A stretch of DNA of 6,011 bases from Bacteroidota bacterium. GTDB lineage: Bacteria; Bacteroidota; Bacteroidia; Chitinophagales; Chitinophagaceae. The position numbers and the translations under genes were made by a program. Positions 1-6,011 of the stretch are shown piece after piece. Position 1 is the first letter of the stretch, and each line of letters starts with the position of its first letter. The notes beneath the pieces are model-generated. The model was given only the letters and a program-made list of their open reading frames with translations. It searched no databases and had not been told where the DNA came from. Location: contig CANETM010000109.1 of the NCBI GenBank assembly GCA_947441205.1, positions 1-6,011 of the forward strand, read 5' to 3'.

Positions 1-1567
1 AAGGCTTTAAGAACACACCGAAACGAATTAAGTCAGTTCTTCTTTGAGATTCCCAATAGAATTCTCTACCTCTTTCAGCCAATAAAGTTTTTGGATCAAC
101 TGGATTATTAGCATTCGCCAAAGGCATTGAAGTTACAGTAGCCGCTTTTCTAGCAGTTCTTAATTGATTGATCAATTTCAAAGCTTCAGTTGTGTTTGCA
201 GCAGTTGAACGCATATGAGCTTCAGCAACCATTAACAATACGTCAGCATAACGGAAAATAACGATGTCATTTCCTGAAGGACCACCGTATGAAGCAGAAC
301 CATTAGAGAAGTCAGGAGTGTATTTAATTACACGGATACCAGTAACTTCTAAATTAGTACCTGTTTCTTTCATGTCGTTAGCAATTGTTGGATCGAAAGC
401 TAAAGCAGCACCTTTTCTATCTTTTGCAGCAACACCAGCTTCGTTATATTGTTGACCAATTAAGAAACCTGGCTTGATACCTGATTGAGGAGTTGACTTA
501 GCACTATAACGACCACCAATACGGCTATCAGCAGCAGTATCAGCATAAAGACCGTTTGTTTTGCCAGCTTTAAAATCAGTTACACCTACCATTGGAGTTA
601 CAGCACCAAAGCTATTGTAAAAGTCACTCATTGTAGAGAAACCATTCCAACCTGCGTTAGGGTTAGCTGGAGTGTATGAATTGTAGTGTAAAGTTCTAGC
701 CCATTGGCCATTCACACCACTGTTATTAGCATTAACACCAGTTGTGTTTACATAAGTTAAAATGTTTTCCTTAGAAGAACCATTATCAACATCAAAGTTG
801 CTGAAATAATCAGTCGCTAAACTGTATTTACCGCCAGCAATAATTGCATTTCCAATGTTGATTACTTGTTGCATATCACCATTATCAAATGTTGGAGCTG
901 ATCTGTTAGCCCAAGCACCTTTATTCAAATAACATTTCATTAATAAAAGGTTACCAGAAGTTTGGTTTGCTTTGTCAGCAGCTGAAGTTGCTGGTAAGCT
1001 AGGGATAATTGCAGTTAATTCTGCAATGATGAAATTAGCACCTTCTACACCTGCATAAACTTTTGGAGCATTCAATAAGTTATCACCTGGATTTCTTACT
1101 GGAAACTGTCCGTATAAGTCTAATAATTGGTACAATGATAACGCACGAATGAATCTAGCTTCAGCAGCTTGTTGAGCGCTTGGGCTAAATGCTAACACGT
1201 TTGTAGCATCGAAGTTGATTTTGTTTAATGAGTTATAAACGTTTAATACTTGGCTATGGTTAGCATCCCAACCATGGCTATGTACCACACGCCATACACC
1301 GTTGTCATCCCAGTCACCACCTCTTGTAGGTACTAATGACTCGTCTGTTGAATTTTCTTGTAAAGAGAAAACCAAGTCTTGTGCAGTGAAAGGTCCGCCT
1401 ATATCAGTATAAGCAGCTTGCAAAAGCAAGCCTACACCTTCCTTACCCAATGCATTAGCAGTTTGAGTATTCGTCAAAGTGCTATTTAATTGCTCATCTA
1501 GCTTAGAACAGCCTACAGCTGTAATTAAGACTAATCCAAACAATTTTAATTTAAATGACTTTATCAT
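1..1567 (-). CDS. SusD/RagB-family nutrient-binding outer-membrane lipoprotein, 3' end cut by window edge
   Basis: I translated this frame by hand. It is open from the ATG at 1567-1565 to the left edge, giving 522 codons plus one base. The N-terminus is a lipoprotein signal: basic residues, a hydrophobic stretch, then AVGC with the lipidated Cys at residue 20. It is followed by SKLDE, which resembles the acidic surface-export signal of Bacteroidota lipoproteins. Family hallmarks are AEARFIRALSLYQLLDLYG (about 136-153) in the N-terminal helical region, FRYADVLLMVAEA (about 438-450), and ERGREFYWESQRR with DLIRFG after it (about 498-517), which marks the end of the SusD/RagB C-terminal domain. 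Members usually run about 30-45 residues past this last motif, so little is missing. The role is ligand capture at the cell surface as a lid on the SusC barrel. It lies 23 bases after susC and is very likely cotranscribed. The motif PTRGGDWDDNGVWR (80-93) recalls a widespread SusD subgroup, but the ligand is unknown. Confidence 0.95.
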   Translation of the reverse strand, partial: MIKSFKLKLFGLVLITAVGCSKLDEQLNSTLTNTQTANALGKEGVGLLLQAAYTDIGGPFTAQDLVFSLQENSTDESLVPTRGGDWDDNGVWRVVHSHGWDANHSQVLNVYNSLNKINFDATNVLAFSPSAQQAAEARFIRALSLYQLLDLYGQFPVRNPGDNLLNAPKVYAGVEGANFIIAELTAIIPSLPATSAADKANQTSGNLLLMKCYLNKGAWANRSAPTFDNGDMQQVINIGNAIIAGGKYSLATDYFSNFDVDNGSSKENILTYVNTTGVNANNSGVNGQWARTLHYNSYTPANPNAGWNGFSTMSDFYNSFGAVTPMVGVTDFKAGKTNGLYADTAADSRIGGRYSAKSTPQSGIKPGFLIGQQYNEAGVAAKDRKGAALAFDPTIANDMKETGTNLEVTGIRVIKYTPDFSNGSASYGGPSGNDIVIFRYADVLLMVAEAHMRSTAANTTEALKLINQLRTARKAATVTSMPLANANNPVDPKTLLAERGREFYWESQRRTDLIRFGVFLKP

Positions 1568-1590
1568 AAATTATTGTTTTATTAATTAGA
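1568..1590 (-). other. susC-susD intergenic spacer with A/T-rich translation leader
   Basis: These 23 bases separate the susC stop (TAA at 1593-1591) from the susD ATG. They contain no hairpin, promoter-like box or Shine-Dalgarno sequence, which supports one transcript for the pair. On the coding strand, 1585-1571 reads TTAATAAAACAATAA. This nearly matches TTAATAAACCAATAA in the susC leader (4588-4574). It may act as the A-rich initiation context used by Bacteroidota ribosomes. Confidence 0.6.
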
Positions 1591-4563
1591 TTATAAAGAA
1601 AAGTTTACACCAACTGAGAACGTTCTTGCAGTAGGGTAAGGTAAGTATTCGATTGATCTTGAAGGATAGTTGTTACTTCCTTTGTCGATATTAACCTCAG
1701 GATCAAATCCAGAAAACTTAGTGAATACTAACAAGTTGTTTCCAGAAACGAATGCATTCAAGTTTTTGATGTACTTACCGTAGTTACCAAAGTTGTAAGA
1801 TACTGAAGCATTTCTCAACTTAAAGAAATTACCACTTTCTAAGAATCTAGAGTTAGCAGCAACAGGGCTAGAAGTTCTTTCTTTAGATTCGTAAGCAGCT
1901 AAGCTTATGTTTCTACCGTTAGAGATACCAGCAATATTTGTTACGCTAGTTGCAGTATTGTTATACACTGAGTAACCTGCAGATCCACCACCGTTTACAA
2001 CGAAGGTTAATTTCTTATAGTTAAGTGTAGAACTAATACCAAAAGTAGTAGTTGGGTTAGGGTTTCCTTCAATAGTTGGGTTATCAGCGAACAATTGATT
2101 ACCATTTGCATCAAATCCTAAGAATTTCTTCAAATAGAATGCGTTAATTGGTTGATTGTTTGTGATAACTTGACCTAATGTACCAGATACACCTTGTCCA
2201 TCAATGCTACCAGTTAAGATTTGAATATCTTGACCGTTTTGAGTAAACTTAGTCAACATGTTTTTGTTGTAAGCAACATATCCATTCAAATCCCAAGTTA
2301 AATCTTTCTTAGAAATAATATTAGCGCCTAATGTTAATTCAAAACCTGTGTTATTTAATTGAGCATTAGGTAAATTAATGAAGAAGATTGAAGCTGGAGC
2401 TGGTTGAATAGCTGTAGACTGGAACAAAATGTTTGTAGTGTTCTTGTCATACCAGTCGAAAGTACCATAGAATTTACCATTCTTAGTAGCGAATTCGATA
2501 CCAATATCAATTGATCTTGACTCCTCCCACTTTAAGTTTGGATTTGCTACGTTAACTTGACTTGCATTATTAAATGAACCGAAATAGAATTGTTCTTGAG
2601 AAGCACCTGCTGGGAACTCTTGGTTACCAGTTACACCCCAAGAAGCTCTTAATGCTAAGTTTGAGAAAAACTTATTGGCTTTCATGAATTCCTCATTGAT
2701 AATAGCCCATTTAGCACCAACTGAAGGGAAGTAAGCATATTTGTTGTTTGATCCAAATTTGCTAGATCCATCAGCTCTAAAAGTACCTGTTAAGTAGTAT
2801 TTGCTATCGTAGTTCAATTGAGCACGACCGAAATAAGACTGTAAATCAGTAGATGGTGATACAAAAGTACCTGGAGGATTAATTATTTTAGCATTAGCCA
2901 TTGTAGCAGTGTACGGTAATGTTAATTTGTTAGCATCCAAGTTTGTATTAAATGTATTACCAGAGATTGAATTGTTTGAATAATCAGAAGTCCAATATTC
3001 AAAACCTCCTAAAGCGTTTAAGTTTAACTTATTTGTAATGTCTTTTTTATAGTCTAATGTATGTGTAATTGTTTGAGAAGTTAATTCAGCATTTGAAATT
3101 GCTGCACTACCTAATCCAGACACACCACTAATACCTTGTAAAAATCCATATACGTTTGTAGCTCTTGCACCGTTTGAGCTGTTTACAGCATATAAAACTC
3201 GGTACTCAATATCATCAGTGATTTTATAACCTGCACGGATATTTGCTAAAAGTGCATTTACACCAACTTGGTCATCAGTAGCTCTTAGCATTGCTAATGG
3301 GTTACCAGAACCGTTTGTTGGATAAATAAAGTCACCAGCAGAAGTAGTTAATTTTTGAGTTGGATTCCATTGTAAAATAGAACTGATAATGTTTCCTTGA
3401 GAACCCGCATTGTTAGAGAAAGGAATTACATTTTCATCAGTGTGTCCGTAAGTTAAGCCAAAGCCTAAAGTCAAACGCTTATCTAAGAATTTGTATTGAC
3501 CGCCAAAGTTTGCTACATATTTATCTAATGTAGAACCTTTGATCGTACCATTTGTAGAAGCACCGTTAAATGAAGCACGGAATTTACCGTTATCATTTCC
3601 ACCGCTCAAAGCCAAGTTATAGTTTTGAGAAAGGTCAGTGTTCAATAATTCTTTCATCGCATCAACATTAGAACCGAATTCTTGATTAGTTACACCGTAT
3701 TTAGCTAATCCTTTTTTGAATTGATCAGCGTTCAATACTTCGAATTTTTTCATTAATCCAGCATTAGTGCTTAAAGCTGTACCAAATTCTAATTTAGTAC
3801 CAGTTGAAGAACCAGACTTAGTAGTAATTACGATAACACCATTCGCACCACGAGAACCGTAGATAGCAGCAGAAGACGCATCTTTTAATACGTCAACACT
3901 TTGAATGTCGTTAGGGTTGATAAAGTTTAATGGGTTTGCATCAGGAGAAGATCCGAATGAAGTACCACCACTTGGTCTTGCAGATCTACCATCCAAAGGC
4001 ACTCCATCAATTACATACAAAGGATTAGAGTTTGCACGAACAGAGTTATTACCTCTGATCTTAACTGTTGTAGCAGCACCTGGTTGACCAGAAGCGCTAG
4101 TGATGTCCAAACCTGCAACTTTGTTTTGTAACAATTGATCAGGAGTAGTGATAAGACCTTGGTTAAAGTCTTTCGCTTGAATTGAAGAAACAGCACCAGT
4201 CACGTCTTTTTTACGTGCAGTACCGTATCCAATTACAACAACTTCATTAAGTTGTTCAGTGGATTCAACTAAAGAAACTTTTAATTCACCTGCAGTAATT
4301 GTTACAGTCTTTGAAGCGTAACCTACTGAAGAAATAAATAAAGTGTTTACAGAAGAAGGAACAGAAATTTTAAAAGATCCATCAGCAGCTGTTCTTACAC
4401 CTATTGTAGTCCCTTGACCAACAACAGACGCAGCAACAATCGCTGAACCGTCTTTAGAATCTGTAACCTTACCTGTAACTGTTTTGTTCTGAGCTTGTGC
4501 ATTTATTACAAACAAGCTTAGAAAAAGTCCGACAAATGCAGACTTGACAATTTTGAAATTCAT
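1591..4563 (-). CDS. SusC/RagA-family TonB-dependent outer-membrane transporter
   Basis: This complete 990-residue protein is of normal length for SusC-type receptors. Residues 1-24 are a signal peptide ending AQA before Gln25, fitting the Bacteroidetes pattern of Gln at the mature N-terminus. Residues about 28-100 form a carboxypeptidase-regulatory-like beta-sandwich (TVTGKVTDSKDGSAIVAASV). A TonB-box-like segment, NEVVVIGYG, lies at 106-114. The plug spans about 115-250 and carries the family signature NPNDIQSVDVLKDASSAAIY (216-235), then GSRGANGVIVITTKSG. The rest, to a C-terminus ending VGVNFSL, is the 22-strand beta-barrel. The protein imports a ligand, typically an oligosaccharide, into the periplasm using TonB-ExbB-ExbD. 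There is no STN domain before the beta-sandwich, so it is not a sigma/anti-sigma signalling receptor. The ATG at 4563 gives a good signal peptide directly. The leader has no Shine-Dalgarno sequence, as usual in this phylum. The partner susD follows by 23 bases. Substrate unknown. Confidence 0.97.
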   Translation of the reverse strand: MNFKIVKSAFVGLFLSLFVINAQAQNKTVTGKVTDSKDGSAIVAASVVGQGTTIGVRTAADGSFKISVPSSVNTLFISSVGYASKTVTITAGELKVSLVESTEQLNEVVVIGYGTARKKDVTGAVSSIQAKDFNQGLITTPDQLLQNKVAGLDITSASGQPGAATTVKIRGNNSVRANSNPLYVIDGVPLDGRSARPSGGTSFGSSPDANPLNFINPNDIQSVDVLKDASSAAIYGSRGANGVIVITTKSGSSTGTKLEFGTALSTNAGLMKKFEVLNADQFKKGLAKYGVTNQEFGSNVDAMKELLNTDLSQNYNLALSGGNDNGKFRASFNGASTNGTIKGSTLDKYVANFGGQYKFLDKRLTLGFGLTYGHTDENVIPFSNNAGSQGNIISSILQWNPTQKLTTSAGDFIYPTNGSGNPLAMLRATDDQVGVNALLANIRAGYKITDDIEYRVLYAVNSSNGARATNVYGFLQGISGVSGLGSAAISNAELTSQTITHTLDYKKDITNKLNLNALGGFEYWTSDYSNNSISGNTFNTNLDANKLTLPYTATMANAKIINPPGTFVSPSTDLQSYFGRAQLNYDSKYYLTGTFRADGSSKFGSNNKYAYFPSVGAKWAIINEEFMKANKFFSNLALRASWGVTGNQEFPAGASQEQFYFGSFNNASQVNVANPNLKWEESRSIDIGIEFATKNGKFYGTFDWYDKNTTNILFQSTAIQPAPASIFFINLPNAQLNNTGFELTLGANIISKKDLTWDLNGYVAYNKNMLTKFTQNGQDIQILTGSIDGQGVSGTLGQVITNNQPINAFYLKKFLGFDANGNQLFADNPTIEGNPNPTTTFGISSTLNYKKLTFVVNGGGSAGYSVYNNTATSVTNIAGISNGRNISLAAYESKERTSSPVAANSRFLESGNFFKLRNASVSYNFGNYGKYIKNLNAFVSGNNLLVFTKFSGFDPEVNIDKGSNNYPSRSIEYLPYPTARTFSVGVNFSL

Positions 4564-4571
4564 AATTGGCA

Positions 4572-4586
4572 GTTTATTGGTTTATT
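4572..4586 (-). repeat. Tandem 7-base repeat in the susC leader
   Basis: The plus strand reads GTTTATT at 4572-4578 and again at 4580-4586, with one G between. In the message this is AATAAAC-C-AATAAAC, beginning about 9 bases before the start codon. It makes the leader A-rich and unstructured, which favours initiation where Shine-Dalgarno pairing is not used. A specific binding role is speculative. Confidence 0.5.
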
Positions 4587-4595
4587 AAGCGTGTT

Positions 4596-4602
4596 CAAAG
4601 TA
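4596..4602 (-). promoter_or_regulatory. Possible -7 box of the susC promoter
   Basis: The minus strand reads TACTTTG here. This resembles the Bacteroidota -7 element TAnnTTTG but has one spacer base fewer, and no TTG stands at the usual -33 distance. Its position is sensible, leaving a leader of roughly 30 bases before the susC ATG. It sits inside a short GTGT-N7-ACAC inverted repeat (4591-4605), which could be part of an operator or chance. Confidence 0.25.
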
Positions 4603-4630
4603 CACAATTTTGATTTCCGACCTAACTATT

Positions 4631-4647
4631 GTTAAATAATATTTAAC
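4631..4647. repeat. Perfect 17-base palindrome upstream of susC
   Basis: GTTAAATA at 4631-4638 and TATTTAAC at 4640-4647 are exact reverse complements around a single A. The site lies about 70 bases upstream of the susC ATG, just upstream of the -33 position expected from the weak -7 box. It could be an operator for a dimeric regulator. It lacks the central CG typical of LacI-family operators, and in DNA this AT-rich one such palindrome can arise by chance. Confidence 0.4.
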
Positions 4648-4803
4648 TTTTTTAACCAAATTTTAAACTTTAACCCAAGCTGAGTACATGAATATTATCT
4701 AATTTCAATGTTAAGTTATTGTTAATCAATGTATTATTAAAATAAATAACCTGATTGAAAAGTGTTGAATTTATATGATTTTTATAAGCAACCCCAAAAA
4801 TAA

Positions 4804-4813
4804 CAAACGATTG
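4804..4813. promoter_or_regulatory. Candidate LacI-family operator core
   Basis: CAAACGATTG has the form CAAnCGnTTG, symmetric except at the two n positions and centred on CG (4808-4809). LacI-family proteins commonly bind palindromes with a central CG because their hinge helices insert leucines at that step. It lies 53 bases before the regulator ATG, just upstream of a -7-like AATTTTTG (4818-4825), a position suited to autoregulation. The symmetry does not extend further out, so this is a weak prediction. Confidence 0.35.
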
Positions 4814-4866
4814 CGACAATTTTTGTGAAAATAAATCCATATTTTTATTTTGATATCGATTGCGTT

Positions 4867-5859
4867 ATGACAAATACTACCTTAAAATTATTGGCTCAAC
4901 AATTACAGTTGAGTATTTCTACAGTCTCAAGAGCATTAAAAGATCATCCTGATATTTCAGCTAGTACAAAAGCAAAAGTGAATGCTTTAGCACAAAGTTT
5001 AGATTATGAACCCAATGCATATGCAATTCAATTGAGGACCCAGAATAGTAAAATATTAGGCGTCATTGTTCCAGCAATTTCAAATTTATTTTATGATAGT
5101 TTTATTGCTGCAGTTGAAGAAGAAAGCAGAAACAATGGTTACGCATTAATGATTTTACAATCAAGTCATAAACCAGAAAATGAACTTGATAATTTAAAAA
5201 TTTTTAGACAAAACAGGGTATCAGGCGTGTTTGCTTGTTTAACATCAAGCGCTGAAAACTTAGAGGTGTATAAAAAAATGAATGAAAGAGATATTCCTGT
5301 CGTATTTTTTGACATCGTACCTAAAGACAATCACTATACAAAAGTGCGCATGGCAGATGAAAGATGTGCAATTATGGCTGCAGAAAAAATTATTAAACGA
5401 AATGCAAAAAAAGTTTTAGCCATATTTGGTGACGAAGCCTTATCCATAACACAAAAACGAAAAAGTGCTTTTCAGAAATTCATGTTCGATTTTGCACCGA
5501 AAATTCATTGCACATTTGCGCACGCAACAAGCTCAAGAGAGGCAGAGGAGTTCACAAAAAAGTATGCGGGCAAAACACAAAAACCAGATACTGTATTTTG
5601 TATGACCGATGAGATATTGATTGGCGTTATGAAAGCCATTCAAGAGTTAGAAATAAAAGTGCCTTCTGAAATTGGTGTTATCAGTATTAGTAATGGATTT
5701 ATACCTAATTTATATTACCCTCATATTAGTTATGTTGAAACAAGTGGGCACGAATTGGGTAAATTAGCCTTTATACAAATGTTGGCTAATATTAAAGGAG
5801 GTAAAACATTATCTGAATTAACTGTTGATGCAAAATATGTTGAAGGGGGTTCCATGTAA
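4867..5859 (+). CDS. LacI-family (LacI/GalR type) transcriptional regulator
   Basis: This 330-residue DNA-binding protein has the normal family length. Residues 5-25 form the N-terminal helix-turn-helix, with recognition helix ISTVSRALKDHPDIS (17-31). The hinge helix follows at about 49-58 (PNAYAIQLRT), including Leu56, the position that enters the minor groove. A periplasmic-binding-protein-like sensor domain spans about 61-328: ILGVIVPAISNLFYDSF (63-79), RVSGVF (117-122), Arg198 in ITQKRKSAF and Asp248 in CMTDEILIG, the last two being usual ligand-contact positions. The usual GFSN-like turn reads ISISN (272-276), and the C-terminal Arg-x-Ser motif is EGGS, so the sensor is somewhat divergent. 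I chose the ATG at 4867 because it places the HTH at the normal distance from the N-terminus. An in-frame GTG at 4825 would add 14 atypical residues. Divergence from susC suggests it controls the transporter operon in response to a sugar, as repressor or activator. Confidence 0.93.
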   Translation: MTNTTLKLLAQQLQLSISTVSRALKDHPDISASTKAKVNALAQSLDYEPNAYAIQLRTQNSKILGVIVPAISNLFYDSFIAAVEEESRNNGYALMILQSSHKPENELDNLKIFRQNRVSGVFACLTSSAENLEVYKKMNERDIPVVFFDIVPKDNHYTKVRMADERCAIMAAEKIIKRNAKKVLAIFGDEALSITQKRKSAFQKFMFDFAPKIHCTFAHATSSREAEEFTKKYAGKTQKPDTVFCMTDEILIGVMKAIQELEIKVPSEIGVISISNGFIPNLYYPHISYVETSGHELGKLAFIQMLANIKGGKTLSELTVDAKYVEGGSM

Positions 5860-6011
5860 GCCTAGATAAAACAACACTTATGAATTCTAAAAATAATTAA
5901 AATAAGGATGTATTTGTTTCCTTTCCTAATGTAATTGAATACGTGTACAATTATAAGGAGTTAATATACTAAGCAATTGTAATTATACATATTAGCTTAC
6001 TTACCAATACA
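5860..6011. other. Intergenic tail after the regulator gene, no gene seen
   Basis: These 152 AT-rich bases follow the regulator stop codon. No open reading frame longer than a few codons starts here and no GC-rich hairpin with a T-run is present. Two weak inverted repeats are visible: AAGGA/TCCTT (5904-5908 and 5919-5923) and TACAATT/AATTGTA (5946-5952 and 5975-5981). Neither is strong enough to call a terminator or operator. Confidence 0.6.

Larger units (their letters stand above)
4564..4866. promoter_or_regulatory. Divergent intergenic control region between susC and the LacI-type regulator
   Basis: These 303 bases separate two divergent starts, so both promoters should lie here. The region is very AT-rich. 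I can point to a weak -7-like box for susC (4596-4602), a perfect palindrome (4631-4647), a LacI-like operator core (4804-4813), a repeated 8-mer CGATTGCG (4808-4815 and 4857-4864), and a tandem GTTTATT repeat in the susC leader (4572-4586). No full match to the Bacteroidota consensus (TTG, about 19 bases, TAnnTTTG) is visible on either strand. AATTTTTG at 4818-4825 on the plus strand matches the -7 consensus except at its first base and could serve the regulator. I see no tRNA, riboswitch or small gene. Confidence 0.75.

Noticed and set aside
264..455. Plus-strand open frame of 63 codons
   Set aside because: It lies wholly within susD on the opposite strand. The susD frame carries clear family motifs on both sides, while this one has no recognisable features.
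3905..4087. Plus-strand open frame of 60 codons
   Set aside because: It is antisense to the conserved plug region of susC and is explained as a shadow of that coding sequence.
4011..4196. Minus-strand open frame of 61 codons in another frame of susC
   Set aside because: It overlaps the intact susC plug region out of frame. There is no sign of a frameshift in susC and no domain in the short product.
4627..4725. Nine-base direct repeat TATTGTTAA (4627-4635 and 4717-4725)
   Set aside because: It is composed almost only of A and T in an AT-rich spacer and has no positional link to a start or promoter box.
4825..4866. GTG start giving the regulator 14 extra N-terminal residues
   Set aside because: The added residues (KINPYFYFDIDCV after the initiator) are not typical of LacI-family N-termini. 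The ATG at 4867 puts the HTH at the normal distance, and the GTG overlaps a -7-like box.
5904..5923. Possible terminator hairpin AAGGA/TCCTT after the regulator
   Set aside because: The stem is only five pairs with a 10-base loop, and no uninterrupted T-run follows it.
5946..5981. Inverted repeat TACAATT/AATTGTA near the right edge
   Set aside because: Seven AT-rich pairs around a 22-base loop are expected by chance in this composition. No adjacent gene is visible for it to serve.

Overview
The window holds the edge of a polysaccharide-utilisation-type locus from a member of the Bacteroidota. Three things point there: a SusC/RagA-type TonB-dependent transporter next to a SusD/RagB-type lipoprotein, AT-rich DNA, and gene starts with A/T-rich leaders and no Shine-Dalgarno sequence. 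The low GC content and the style of the proteins would suit a Chitinophagaceae- or Sphingobacteriia-like organism. That finer placement is a guess from memory of the families.

Layout, left to right. Positions 1-1567 (minus strand) encode the SusD-like surface lipoprotein. It is complete at its N-terminus and cut off by the left edge of the window, probably only a few dozen residues before its natural end. After a 23-base gap, 1591-4563 (minus strand) encodes the complete 990-residue SusC-like transporter. The order of transcription is therefore susC then susD, almost certainly as one operon. Positions 4564-4866 are a 303-base divergent intergenic region with candidate control sites. Positions 4867-5859 (plus strand) encode a LacI-family transcription factor of 330 residues, transcribed away from the transporter pair. 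The last 152 bases hold no gene or convincing terminator.

How the parts fit. The SusD-like lipoprotein captures an oligosaccharide or similar ligand at the cell surface and acts as a lid on the SusC-like barrel. The barrel moves the ligand into the periplasm using energy from TonB-ExbB-ExbD. The divergent LacI-type regulator is the obvious candidate to control the pair in response to a sugar. The SusC protein lacks the N-terminal signalling (STN) domain of receptors that act through anti-sigma factors, which agrees with control by a cytoplasmic repressor or activator. The substrate cannot be told from this window because no glycoside hydrolase or other enzyme is included.

I found no strongly novel system. 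The observations most worth checking are a 15-base element shared (14/15) by the susC and susD translation leaders, an 8-base direct repeat with a LacI-like operator core in front of the regulator, and a perfect 17-base palindrome upstream of susC.
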